Of a stretch of DNA of 64,000 nt, positions 34,439 to 43,601 are shown one piece after another. The number at the start of each line of letters is the position of its first letter. The stretch's first letter is position 1. This DNA is from Planctomycetota bacterium. GTDB taxonomy: Bacteria > Planctomycetota > UBA8742 > UBA2392. Position numbers and translations under genes: made by a program. Location of the stretch: the NCBI GenBank assembly GCA_016722065.1, contig JADKGX010000001.1, positions 310,001-374,000 of the forward strand. Direction: 5' to 3'. The notes beneath the pieces are model-generated. The model was given only the letters and a program-made list of their open reading frames with translations, did no database searches and had not been told where the DNA came from.

Positions 34439-36541
34439 ATGCCGCGTACAGCGCCATGGAAGCCATTGTTGCGGCATGTCCCTTGGCAAGCCCGCCGTTT
34501 TGCCTTTTGGGGACTGCTGGTCGGGGGGCTCTGCGTCGGTTTGCTGACGCCAGGCTGTGGCGAGGACCAGGCTTCGATGGCCAGCCAGGGCGGCGGAGAA
34601 AACGTCATCCGCGTTGCCGAGAGCAACGACCCGCGCAGCATTGACCCGCACAAGGCCGGCGACACGGTTTCAAGCCAGCAGTGCGGAATGACCTACGAAA
34701 CCCTCTATGAATACGACTTCTTTGCGCGGCCGGCCAAGCTGGTGCCGTGCCTGGCCGCAGGCGAAGCCGAATACGACCCAAAGACCCTGACCTACATTTT
34801 CACGCTGCGCGACGACGTCTACTTTCAAGACGATCATTGCTTTCATCCTGACGCCGCTGGCAAGCGGTTTGAGAACGAAAGCGACAAGGAAAAGGTCAAG
34901 GCCATCAAGGCGCGCGGCCGCAAATTGAATGCCGCCGACTTTGTCTATTCGATCAAACGCCTGGCTGGCCTGCCGGATTCAGGCGGGTTTTGGGTGCTCG
35001 AAAACAAGATTGAGGGCCTGGACGAGTTCAAGGACCATGCCATCAACCTCAAGGGCAAAGGCCCCCAGCAGGACCCGGATCGCGATTGGTACCGGTACTT
35101 CGATACACCGGTTTCCGGTTTGACGGTGTTGGACGACCTGCGTTTTCAGGTGAAACTGACCGAAGTCTACCCGCAGTTCCTTTATGCCATGACGCTTTCC
35201 TATGGCGCGGCCGTGGCCCGCGAAGCGGCCGAGTACTACGGCGACCAACTGGCCCGCAACCCGGTGGGCACCGGGCCCTTCATGCTGGATCACTGGTGGG
35301 AACAGAAAGAACTGGTATGGGTGCGCAACCTGCGTTATCGCGACGTGCGTTTTCCGGCCAGTGACGATGCCGCCGATGCCATGTGGAAGCACGTAGCCGG
35401 CAAGCGCCTGCCGTTGGCCGACCGCATGGAGTACGCCATCATCAAGGAATCCCAGCCCCAGATGCTCAAGTTCGACCGTGGCGAACTGGACGCCACAGGC
35501 ATGGACAAGAACCAGTTCACTTCGGCCGTGACGGCCCAGTCGGAACTGACCGACAAGTACAAGCAGATGGGCGTGTACCTGCGCGTTTATGACGAACCCA
35601 CGATCCACTACATCGTCTACAACATGAATGACAAGACGGTCGGCGCTCCGGCAGGTGCCAAGGGGCTTGCGCTGCGCCGCGCCATCAGCCTGTGCCTGGA
35701 CCGCGACGACTACATTCGCCGCCTGCTGAACAAACGGGGCAAAGTGGCGGGGCAGATCATTCCGCCCGGTATTCGCGGGCACATAGACGGGTACAGCATG
35801 CCCAGTCAGCGGCTGGACCTGCAGGCCGCGCGTGACATTCTGCGCAAGGCCGGCTTCACCATGCAGGGCAGCGGCGAGGACTGGCAGGCTATTGACCCCG
35901 ACACGGGCAAACAGGCCCAGGTGACTGTCCTGCACCGCAGCAACCGTGACGATACCAAGGATTACGCAGGCTACCTTAACAACGCCGGCAAGCGCATTGG
36001 CGTGAACATTGAAAACGACCTGCTGACTTTTCCGGAGTTTCTCAAGCGCCAGGACGAAGGCACCGGCCAGGCCTATGACGCTGGCTGGGTCATGGACTAC
36101 CCCGATTCACAAAACATGCTGCAACTGCTGTATGGCCCCAATCGCCCACCCGGCATCAACAGCGCGGCCTACGAGAACGCAGAGTACGACCAGTTGTATC
36201 GTGACATGTGCAAGCTGGACGACACCGTGCCCGAGGAATTCGAGAAGAAGATGGGCTTGATCAAGCGCATGAACGCCATCATCGACCAGGATGTTCCCTG
36301 GACCCTGATGGAGTACCGCGTGACGTACTCGCTCTCGCAGGGATGGTTTCTGCCTTCAAAGTGGAAGGAACCAAACTTGTTCAGCTATACCGCCATGAAG
36401 TACTGGAGCGCCGATCGCAGCCACAACTCAACCACAGCATCACCTCGCGAAACACCGGTTTTGCCCGCGTTGATCCTGTTGACCTTGCTTGGTGTGCCGA
36501 TTGTGCTGATGGGTTTTCGCGTCGTGAAGAACCAAAGTTAA
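34439..36541 (+). CDS. Oligopeptide-type substrate-binding protein, copy 2, with C-terminal membrane anchor
   Basis: A 700-residue SBP_bac_5 family protein. A hydrophobic N-terminus ends in LTPGCGED, a weak lipobox. The family blocks SNDPRSIDPHKAGD, NPVGTGPFMLDHWW and ALRRAISLCLDRDDY are present, along with YDAGWVMDYPDSQNMLQLLYG. Unusually it ends in a clear hydrophobic helix (about residues 675-695) followed by a basic tail, so the protein may be held at the membrane at both ends. GGAG precedes the ATG by seven bases. It differs clearly from copy 1, so the two probably bind different ligands. Confidence 0.88.
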   Translation: MPRTAPWKPLLRHVPWQARRFAFWGLLVGGLCVGLLTPGCGEDQASMASQGGGENVIRVAESNDPRSIDPHKAGDTVSSQQCGMTYETLYEYDFFARPAKLVPCLAAGEAEYDPKTLTYIFTLRDDVYFQDDHCFHPDAAGKRFENESDKEKVKAIKARGRKLNAADFVYSIKRLAGLPDSGGFWVLENKIEGLDEFKDHAINLKGKGPQQDPDRDWYRYFDTPVSGLTVLDDLRFQVKLTEVYPQFLYAMTLSYGAAVAREAAEYYGDQLARNPVGTGPFMLDHWWEQKELVWVRNLRYRDVRFPASDDAADAMWKHVAGKRLPLADRMEYAIIKESQPQMLKFDRGELDATGMDKNQFTSAVTAQSELTDKYKQMGVYLRVYDEPTIHYIVYNMNDKTVGAPAGAKGLALRRAISLCLDRDDYIRRLLNKRGKVAGQIIPPGIRGHIDGYSMPSQRLDLQAARDILRKAGFTMQGSGEDWQAIDPDTGKQAQVTVLHRSNRDDTKDYAGYLNNAGKRIGVNIENDLLTFPEFLKRQDEGTGQAYDAGWVMDYPDSQNMLQLLYGPNRPPGINSAAYENAEYDQLYRDMCKLDDTVPEEFEKKMGLIKRMNAIIDQDVPWTLMEYRVTYSLSQGWFLPSKWKEPNLFSYTAMKYWSADRSHNSTTASPRETPVLPALILLTLLGVPIVLMGFRVVKNQS

Positions 36542-36553
36542 CGAAGGCTGCCG

Positions 36554-37591
36554 ATGCTTGCCTATGTGCTTCGCAGGCTGCTGTACATGCCGTTCATCCT
36601 GTTCGGGGTGATCCTTCTTACGTTCACCCTGTTCTTCATGGTGGCCAGCCCCGACGCACTGGCCAAGCTGCGACTGGGCGACAAGGCCCCGCGCGAGGCA
36701 ATTCTGACCTGGCAGGCTGACCAGGGCTATATCACCTGGACTGATGATGGCGTGGCCAAACGCCAGGCGATGTCCAAGATGACCAGCGACAAGGCCAAAC
36801 AGATTCACTTTGTGGAAGATGAGGATTTTGTCCGCGCTGGTTGGCTGACATTGTTCGGGCGCTACCTGTACTCGGTGGCGGTGCTGGATTTTGGCAAGGA
36901 TCGCACCGACAAGCCGGTCATGGACCGCCTGAAGGAAGGCCTGTGGCCAAGCCTTTCGCTGACGTTGCCGGCATTTCTGCTGGCCGAAATCGTGGGCGTG
37001 TTTTTCGGCCTGTTTGCAGCCATGTACCGCCAGACGCGCATCGACCACGTGATTGTGATCAGCTCGATTGTGCTGATGAGTGTCAACGCGATTGCCTTGA
37101 TCATGTTCGGCCAGAAGTTCCTGGCTGCTGACTGGAACTATTTTCCTGTCCACGGGTACAAGGAAGGTCTGGGCGCGGCGCGGTATCTGATTCTGCCGAT
37201 CATTCTGTACATCATTGTGAATCTGGGCGAAAAAGTGCGCTTCAACCGCATTGTGATGCTGGACGAAGTGGGCCAGGATTACGTGCGCACCGCCCGGGCC
37301 AAGGGTGTCAATGAAAACTCAGTGCTGTTCAAACACGTGTTTCGCAACACGCTGATTCCGTTGATTACCCACTGGACCGTCGCCATTGCGTCGCTGTACG
37401 TGGGATCTCTGGTGCTGGAAAGCTATTTCGGCATTCCCGGACTGGGCTTTCTGACCGTGGATGCGCTTTCTAACAACGACGTAGCGGTCGTTCGCGCCAT
37501 TGTGGTACTGGGCGCCGTCAGCTTCATCTTTGCCAACCTGATGTCCGACGTGCTGTATGCGGTCGTAGACCCGCGAGTGCGCCTGGAATAG
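36554..37591 (+). CDS. ABC transporter permease, OppB/DppB type
   Basis: A 345-residue inner-membrane protein with the N-terminal helix of OppB-like permeases, an enlarged soluble insert (about residues 35-120), and a core of five more helices. The EAA coupling loop is seen as GQDYVRTARAKGVNENSV (ATPase-docking). The C-terminus LVLESYFGIPGLGFLTVDAL is typical. It follows binding protein 2 by 12 bases and precedes the partner permease by 9 bases. No ATP-binding subunit is encoded next to it. Confidence 0.9.
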   Translation: MLAYVLRRLLYMPFILFGVILLTFTLFFMVASPDALAKLRLGDKAPREAILTWQADQGYITWTDDGVAKRQAMSKMTSDKAKQIHFVEDEDFVRAGWLTLFGRYLYSVAVLDFGKDRTDKPVMDRLKEGLWPSLSLTLPAFLLAEIVGVFFGLFAAMYRQTRIDHVIVISSIVLMSVNAIALIMFGQKFLAADWNYFPVHGYKEGLGAARYLILPIILYIIVNLGEKVRFNRIVMLDEVGQDYVRTARAKGVNENSVLFKHVFRNTLIPLITHWTVAIASLYVGSLVLESYFGIPGLGFLTVDALSNNDVAVVRAIVVLGAVSFIFANLMSDVLYAVVDPRVRLE

Positions 37592-37600
37592 GAGCCGTTG

Positions 37601-38653
37601 ATGCCATGGAAGGAAGTCATCCGGCTGCTGCTCAAGCGCAAGCTTGCCGTAGTATGTTTTTTCATCGTTGTGGCCTTTGCCCTGGTGGCGCTGCTGGCCC
37701 CCTGGCTTGCGCCCTCAGAAATCATGCGCGAGCAGATTGGCAACGATACCACAACCGGACTGGAGCGCCCCTACCACCCACCGGGCTGGTACCTGTACCT
37801 GAACCCCGACCACCCACACTTCAACCGCACCGGTTATGACCCGGTTACGCAGATCGAATTGCCACCAACGCCCCAAGACGACCGCCAATGGGGGTTCTTT
37901 GACGCTCGCACCTGGCACCTGCCCTTGGGGTGTGATGTCAGCGGTGTCAGCATTGTCGCCAAGCTGGTTCGCGGCACTCAACTGGCTTTTCTGATCGGGC
38001 TGATTCCGACCATCATTTCCAGTGTCATTGCCACGGTCATGGGTCTGCTGGCGGGCTATTTCGGCAAGTTTCTGGATGACGCCATCAACTACATCATTTC
38101 CGTGATGGCCTCGATCCCGCTGCTGCTCCTGCTGATTGCCTTCATTCAAGCCGTGCGCGACAGCGAAGGCATTGCCGACGCCTTCAGTTCCTTTGGCGTA
38201 GACAGCAAGGCCTGGCGCAACCTGTTGCTGGTCCTGGTGGTGATCGGGTTAACGACCTGGATTGGCTTGTGTCGTCTGGTGCGCGCCGAGGTGCTGAAGC
38301 ACAAGAACCGCGATTATGTACAGGCTGCGCGGGCGCTGGGCTGCGGCCACGGGCGCATCATCTTTCGGCACATTCTGCCCAATGTGTTTCACCTGGTGAT
38401 CATCACGTTCACGCTGGGGTTTGTCGGGGCGGTATCGCTGGAAGTGTTCCTCAGTTATGTCGGCATCGGGGTAGACTCCACGTTGCCCACGTGGGGCCGG
38501 GTGATTACTGCCGCACGCAGCGAACTTCAGCGCGACCCCAGCGTGTGGTGGCCGCTGGTGGGATCGACCGGCGCGCTGTTTCTGCTTTCGCTGGCGTTCA
38601 GCCTGTTTGGCGACGCGCTGCGGGATGCGCTGGACCCCAAGCTGCGCACCTAG
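37601..38653 (+). CDS. ABC transporter permease, OppC/DppC type
   Basis: A 350-residue partner permease. The EAA loop DYVQAARALGCGHGRIIFRH and the ending FSLFGDALRDALDPKLR are diagnostic. Residues 45-110 form a larger soluble insert after the first helix. AGGAG lies before the ATG at 37601. It forms the membrane channel with the OppB-type subunit. The operon ends here, before bioD, without oppD or oppF, so the ATPases must come from another locus. Confidence 0.9.
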   Translation: MPWKEVIRLLLKRKLAVVCFFIVVAFALVALLAPWLAPSEIMREQIGNDTTTGLERPYHPPGWYLYLNPDHPHFNRTGYDPVTQIELPPTPQDDRQWGFFDARTWHLPLGCDVSGVSIVAKLVRGTQLAFLIGLIPTIISSVIATVMGLLAGYFGKFLDDAINYIISVMASIPLLLLLIAFIQAVRDSEGIADAFSSFGVDSKAWRNLLLVLVVIGLTTWIGLCRLVRAEVLKHKNRDYVQAARALGCGHGRIIFRHILPNVFHLVIITFTLGFVGAVSLEVFLSYVGIGVDSTLPTWGRVITAARSELQRDPSVWWPLVGSTGALFLLSLAFSLFGDALRDALDPKLRT

Positions 38654-38698
38654 CGAGCCAGTTGATTCACGGGCGCGGGCCTAGTAGCGTCACGGTTC

Positions 38699-39427
38699 AT
38701 GCGCACCGGCATCTTCATTACGGGCACAGACACGGGCGTCGGCAAGACGGTGGTCTCTGCCGGCCTTGTGATGGCGTTGCGCCAGCGCGGGCTGAATGTC
38801 GGCTACATGAAGCCGATTGAAACCGGCTGCCCGCTGGTCGATGGCGAAATCCTGGCCAAGGACGCGCGCTTTGTGCGCGAAGTTACCGGCATTCGCGACG
38901 ACCTGGACCTGGTGTGCCCTTACCGCCTCAAGGCCGCAGCCGCACCCAGCATTGCCAGCCGCCTGGAAGACGTGCACGTGGACACCAGCTTCATCGTGGA
39001 CCAGTACTTTCAGCTTTCGCTGATGCACGAAATCGTGGTTGTGGAAGGCGTGGGCGGCTTGATGGTGCCCTTGAACAACAACGACCTGGTCACCGACCTG
39101 ATTCTGCAGCTTGGACTGGAAGCGGTGGTGGTGGCCCGGCCCGGCCTGGGCACGATCAACCACACCCTGCTGACCGTGAACATGGCCAAGATGATCGGCA
39201 TTCCGGTGGCGGGCGTGATATTCAATGGCTTCGGCAAAGACGCCATCGGCCTGCCCGAGCGCACCAACCCCGACGAGATAGAACACTTTGCCCAGGTTCC
39301 CGTGCTGGGCATTCTGCCCTGGATGAAAGACCTGGATTACAACGCCCTGCGGGCTGGCTCGCTGCTTTCGGAGTTCAGCGAGCGCATCAACATCAACTCG
39401 CTGCTGCCCACCGACGACACCTATTAG
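38699..39427 (+). CDS. bioD: Dethiobiotin synthetase
   Basis: A 242-residue ATP-dependent enzyme that closes the ureido ring of dethiobiotin in biotin synthesis. The P-loop is FITGTDTGVGKT (about residues 6-17); KPIETG and VVEGVGGLMVPL are the other conserved substrate and nucleotide blocks. Length is slightly above the family average (about 225). No other biotin gene lies in the window. It comes 45 bases after the permease operon and may be read from it or from its own promoter. Confidence 0.93.
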   Translation: MRTGIFITGTDTGVGKTVVSAGLVMALRQRGLNVGYMKPIETGCPLVDGEILAKDARFVREVTGIRDDLDLVCPYRLKAAAAPSIASRLEDVHVDTSFIVDQYFQLSLMHEIVVVEGVGGLMVPLNNNDLVTDLILQLGLEAVVVARPGLGTINHTLLTVNMAKMIGIPVAGVIFNGFGKDAIGLPERTNPDEIEHFAQVPVLGILPWMKDLDYNALRAGSLLSEFSERININSLLPTDDTY

Positions 39428-39457
39428 TCGCCCTCGCCAGGCCTTGGTGCGGACGGG

Positions 39458-41350
39458 CTATTTGTCGCCGGTGAATACTTTCTTGCGCGGCGGCACGGTG
39501 CCCTTTTTCAGAAACAGCAGCGCAAAACTGGTGTCCGTGGCCGCGCCCCAGCCACCCTCTTTATCCTGCAACGCCAGCAACGGGCAGCAACCTTCGTAGT
39601 ACCAGTTGTGTTCGCCAAAATACTTGGCACCGGAAAGCATTCCCACGCGCTCCAGCCCGTACATCCAGTAGTAGTACCAGTTGCGGTAGTAGACCGGGTT
39701 TCGGGTCACACTCAGCCACACTTCCATCCACGCCAGGCCGCTTTCGACGGCCTCTTGCGTGACTTGTTCCCATTTCTGGTAGATAGGCTTGGTGCCGAAC
39801 TCGGCCTTGAAGTCGTCGGCGTTCATACTGGCCGCTACGTCCAGGCCCACCATCAGGCAGGTGACGCCGCTGGCGGACATGCTGCCGTAGGCCGTGGTGG
39901 TGTCCTGGTATTTGTCCCAGGTGGGCTTGGCGGAATAGGCCCAGCCGCGTGCCTCCACCGTTTTGGTGCTGTAGCTGGACTTGCCTTTCTTGGACGGGTC
40001 CTTGTTGGGCTGGTAGTTGATGATGCGCTTGATCTTGGGCCCCGTGGCGCACTGGTAGTCACGCACCTGGTCCACCAGCTTGCGAATCAAGCCAGGTGGA
40101 ATGCGCACGTTGCAGCGCTGGGCGGCTGCCAGGCCAAGCAGGGCATACTGAGTGCACGAAAAATCAAACCGGCCGGCTATCGTTGGCGTGAAGCCCTTGC
40201 GGTAATCCCAAAACGCGTTTTCGGTGTTCTGGTTGTCGCACACCCATTTGACCAGGCGTTCCATTTCGGTGCGGTCTTCAGCACTCAAATCACGCTTGAG
40301 CTGCACGGGCTTGTCGCTGCTAAGGAACGAACGCTTTTCCTCCAGCGTGATGTAGCGCGCTTCCAGCGCCATGATCGACAGCCCGACGTCGTAGATGATT
40401 TCCAGTGGCTGCTCTTTCAGCGCGTTGAAGCTTTCGACAATCCGTTCGTCCTCTGCGGGCACGTCACACATCAGCAGCGCCAGCAGCGACAGCGCCGTGC
40501 CACCGCGAAGATGAGTGGAATAGGGCCACAGGCCCTTGGCATCGCGCTGTTTCCACAGGCGTTCCACGCCCAGGGCAATCGCGCGCTCAACGCGGCCATT
40601 GAGAATGCGTTCTTCCGTGGCGTCAAAATCGCGCGTGTGGCGCCACTCGCATTCCCAATCATGGAAGTTGGTGTAACCGGCGGGCTTGTCCAGCGGCTTG
40701 GGCATCTGCATGGCGCCATGAACCACCACTTTGGCGCCGCGCAGGAAGCCTCGATCTGCATCAAACCAGGCCGTGGATTCGATTTCCAGCGCACCCAGCT
40801 TTGAGGGCTGGGCCGCAAGGTCGCCCTCCAGGGGCTTCATGGCGTGCTTTCCGGTCAGCACCCAGCACTTGGTGTCGGCGTAGTCTTCCTGCCCCTTGAG
40901 CAAATAGCTGGAGGTCATGCCGAAGCTGTTGAACTCCTGTACCCGTTCAAACTTCCATTCGCGTTCCCAGTTACCACCGACCTTCTGCTTGCCAGTGGGA
41001 ACGTACATGCACAACTGCATCATCATTTCGTCCAGCACCAGCGGCTCACAACGCCGCAGGTACACACCCTGCACATCGACCTCATGGGCAAAGAATCCGT
41101 TGTAGCCGCGACCGGCCCCGGCGGCTTTGTCTTCACCACTGATCGGCAGCTTGGGCGGCAGCACCTGCTGCGCGACCACGGTGTAGTGCACATACAAGGT
41201 TGAAGGAATCGTCCAAGCCAGTTCGACACGATCCGCCGCCTGCCACTGATCGTCGGCGCGCACCAAGTCAGCGCCGGGCGTGGCGGGAATGCTTGAAACC
41301 CAAAGGATCGCTGCGCAGATGGCAACGAAGCGAAGAATCAACCTGGGCAT
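39458..41350 (-). CDS. Exported protein with squalene-cyclase/prenyltransferase-type alpha-toroid repeats
   Basis: A 630-residue protein. The signal peptide (about residues 1-27) is followed by a beta-rich N-terminal domain (to about 260) and then an alpha/alpha-toroid region with QW-like motifs such as QDKEGGWGAATDTSFALLFL near the end, as in prenyltransferase and squalene oxidase repeat proteins. I see no DXDD-type cyclase catalytic motif, so it is likely a structural or binding protein rather than a true cyclase. Such proteins are common in planctomycetes. AGGAG precedes the ATG at 41350 by six bases, which decides the start over the ATG at 41356. Confidence 0.8.
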   Translation of the reverse strand: MPRLILRFVAICAAILWVSSIPATPGADLVRADDQWQAADRVELAWTIPSTLYVHYTVVAQQVLPPKLPISGEDKAAGAGRGYNGFFAHEVDVQGVYLRRCEPLVLDEMMMQLCMYVPTGKQKVGGNWEREWKFERVQEFNSFGMTSSYLLKGQEDYADTKCWVLTGKHAMKPLEGDLAAQPSKLGALEIESTAWFDADRGFLRGAKVVVHGAMQMPKPLDKPAGYTNFHDWECEWRHTRDFDATEERILNGRVERAIALGVERLWKQRDAKGLWPYSTHLRGGTALSLLALLMCDVPAEDERIVESFNALKEQPLEIIYDVGLSIMALEARYITLEEKRSFLSSDKPVQLKRDLSAEDRTEMERLVKWVCDNQNTENAFWDYRKGFTPTIAGRFDFSCTQYALLGLAAAQRCNVRIPPGLIRKLVDQVRDYQCATGPKIKRIINYQPNKDPSKKGKSSYSTKTVEARGWAYSAKPTWDKYQDTTTAYGSMSASGVTCLMVGLDVAASMNADDFKAEFGTKPIYQKWEQVTQEAVESGLAWMEVWLSVTRNPVYYRNWYYYWMYGLERVGMLSGAKYFGEHNWYYEGCCPLLALQDKEGGWGAATDTSFALLFLKKGTVPPRKKVFTGDK

Positions 41351-41530
41351 CCACATCTCCTGGGCGTTTGCGACCCCCGGTTTGCCGGGCGCTGCAATCG
41401 CCACACAGCCCATGCCTTCAGCAACATTCCTGCCCGTACATGGGCCGAAGTTGACAGTGGTCGTGACGCCATCGGGGAATCCCCAATATAGCCACCACCG
41501 CAGGCAAAGTCACATGTTTCAACGTTTCAG

Positions 41531-42295
41531 TTACTTGAGGTTCTTGAGTGCTTCCGCGGCCTTGCGGCGCAACTCGGCCACTTTGGTTTGCCGGGTTTTC
41601 AGCGTGTCTTTGAGGGCCTTTGCTTCTTTGATCATGTCGGGGCCGTCATCGGTGCCTTTGACCTGTGCCTCGGCGCCAATCAGTTTTTCGGCGCGGTCCA
41701 GTTCGGTTTTCAGGCGGTCTTCTTCGCCCGATGCCCAGGCATCAAAGGCCTTCAGGCGGGCACGGTCGCCGGCAATCGTGGCATTCTTGACCTCCGGGTC
41801 CATGTCGGCGGTGATGGGACGAACGGCTGGAACTTCGGGCAGCGTGCCCAGGGCCTCGTTCCAGGCATCAAAGGCGTGTCGCACCTCGACCACCCGCGCG
41901 TTCAGGTTGCCTGCCGCGGTCAGTTGATCGACAGCCCACTTGCTGGCTGCCGCGCGCAGATCGCCCTGTTTGCTGGCCAGGTTGCTGCGGGCGCTGTCGC
42001 GGTTGTCCTGGGCCGTGTTGGCCGTGGCCCGCAAAGCCACGCCTTCCTTCTTGAGTTGGGCAACTTTGGTCGGATCGTTCTTGGCCGCATCCTGGGCTGC
42101 CAGGTTTGCGTTCAGCTTCTGGTTGGCCTCGGACAGCTTGGTTTCGGAATCATTCAGGCGGGTGACCAGCTCGGCCACATCCTTGCGCAACTGCTTGTAA
42201 TCGCCCTGGGCATGGGCAACCGGCGCTGCAAGCAGCGCGCCGATCGACAGGGCCAACACCAGCAGGGCCCTACATGCCAGGTTTGTTGATGCCAT
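41531..42295 (-). CDS. Exported coiled-coil protein, unknown function
   Basis: A 254-residue protein with a signal peptide (cleavage about residue 29, VAHAQ). Almost the whole mature part is predicted helical and coiled-coil forming, rich in Ala, Lys, Glu, Asp and Leu. It overlaps the end of the NtrC-type regulator by 26 bases, so it is the last gene of the two-component operon. Its periplasmic location and coupling suggest it acts in the stress or envelope response set by that system, which is inference. No family recognised. Confidence 0.72.
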   Translation of the reverse strand: MASTNLACRALLVLALSIGALLAAPVAHAQGDYKQLRKDVAELVTRLNDSETKLSEANQKLNANLAAQDAAKNDPTKVAQLKKEGVALRATANTAQDNRDSARSNLASKQGDLRAAASKWAVDQLTAAGNLNARVVEVRHAFDAWNEALGTLPEVPAVRPITADMDPEVKNATIAGDRARLKAFDAWASGEEDRLKTELDRAEKLIGAEAQVKGTDDGPDMIKEAKALKDTLKTRQTKVAELRRKAAEALKNLK

Positions 42296-43601
42296 ATTTC
42301 TTCATCTTGTATTGAAGCGCCGTGCGCCCCACACCCAAAACCCGGGCTGCACGGCTGATGTTCCAGCCTGTTTCCTCAAGGGCTGTGACCAGCGCGTTGC
42401 GTTCGATTCTCTCGAGATCCCCCACCAGCCCGCTGGCTGGCGTTTCGCCCGGTGGCAGGGCCCCGGCATCCAGTACCTCCGGTGGCAGATCGGCGCGGGT
42501 TACGGCATCTGTTCGCGCCAACGCCACGCAGCGCCGCACCACGTTTTCGAGTTCGCGCACGTTGCCAGGCCAGTGATAACGCTCGAGTATCGCCAGCGAT
42601 TCAGGACCGAACTTGAGCCTGGAGTTCTCACGCGCCAGAAAGTGCGCAATCAACGCAGGCAGGTCGCCTGCGCGCTCGCGCAGTGGCGGCAGGGTCACTG
42701 TCACCACGTTCACGCGGTAGAACAGGTCTTCCCGAAAGCGCCCTTCCTTGACCATCTGGCGCAGGTTGCGGTTAGTCGCGCAAACCAGGCGCACGTCGAC
42801 ACGAATGGGCTGGCTGCCGCCGACGCGTTCAATCACCTTGTCTTGAAGCACGCGCAGCAGCTTGACCTGCGTGCTGGCAGGAATCTCGCCCAGTTCGTCC
42901 AGGAACAGCGTACCGCCGTCTGCGGTTTCAAACCGGCCTTTTCGCTGTGCATCGGCGCCGGTGAACGCGCCCTTTTCGTGGCCGAACAGTTCGCTTTCCA
43001 GTACTCCCGGTGCCAGCGCGCCCGCGTTGACAGCCACAAAGGGCCCCTTGCCCCGCGCCGAAAGGCCATGCACGGCCTTGGCCACCAGTTCTTTGCCGGT
43101 GCCGCTTTCGCCAAGCACCAGCACAGGCACCGTGCTTTGCGCGGCGCGGCGCACGATATCGGCAACTTCGGCCAGTTGCGGCGCCGTGCCAATCATTCCC
43201 GGCAGCGGCCCGCCCGTTGACGGGGCGGCCCGACCTTCCGCAATCGCACGCTCAACCTTGAACTCAAGCTCCGCCAGGTCAAATGGCTTTTCCATGAAGT
43301 CAGCCGCGCCCAGGCTCATGGCCTCTACGGCATCTTTGACGCTGCCGTGGGCGGTGATCATGATAAACGGTGGCGGGTCGCCGGCCTTGGCCAGGGCGCG
43401 CAGCAAGCCTAGCCCGTCCAGCTTGGGCATTTTCAAGTCACTGATAATGGCGTCAAAGGGCCGGCCTTGCGCGTGCTTCAAGGCGGCCTCGCCGTTTTCG
43501 GCCTGGGTTACGGTCATGCCTTTGGCAGCAAGTGCCATTGCCAGCATATCGCGCATGCTGGCTTTGTCGTCCACCACCAAAACGTGCGGCGCGTTGCTCA
43601 A
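42270..43601 (-). CDS. NtrC-family sigma-54-dependent response regulator
   Basis: A 443-residue response regulator. The receiver domain (about residues 5-118) has the phosphorylatable Asp55 in IISDLKMPKLDG and acidic pocket VVDDK. The AAA+ domain (about 135-370) has Walker A GESGTGKE (164-171) and the sigma-54-contacting GAFTGA loop (211-216). The C-terminal Fis-type helix-turn-helix (NISRAARVLGVGRTALQYKM) binds DNA. It overlaps the kinase stop by four bases. A matching sigma-54 promoter lies upstream of the operon at 46311-46327, so it probably activates its own operon. Confidence 0.93.
   Translation of the reverse strand: MSNAPHVLVVDDKASMRDMLAMALAAKGMTVTQAENGEAALKHAQGRPFDAIISDLKMPKLDGLGLLRALAKAGDPPPFIMITAHGSVKDAVEAMSLGAADFMEKPFDLAELEFKVERAIAEGRAAPSTGGPLPGMIGTAPQLAEVADIVRRAAQSTVPVLVLGESGTGKELVAKAVHGLSARGKGPFVAVNAGALAPGVLESELFGHEKGAFTGADAQRKGRFETADGGTLFLDELGEIPASTQVKLLRVLQDKVIERVGGSQPIRVDVRLVCATNRNLRQMVKEGRFREDLFYRVNVVTVTLPPLRERAGDLPALIAHFLARENSRLKFGPESLAILERYHWPGNVRELENVVRRCVALARTDAVTRADLPPEVLDAGALPPGETPASGLVGDLERIERNALVTALEETGWNISRAARVLGVGRTALQYKMKKYGINKPGM

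Noticed and set aside
39458..41350. A true squalene-hopene cyclase
   Set aside because: No DXDD catalytic motif was found and the protein has a signal peptide and an added beta-rich domain.
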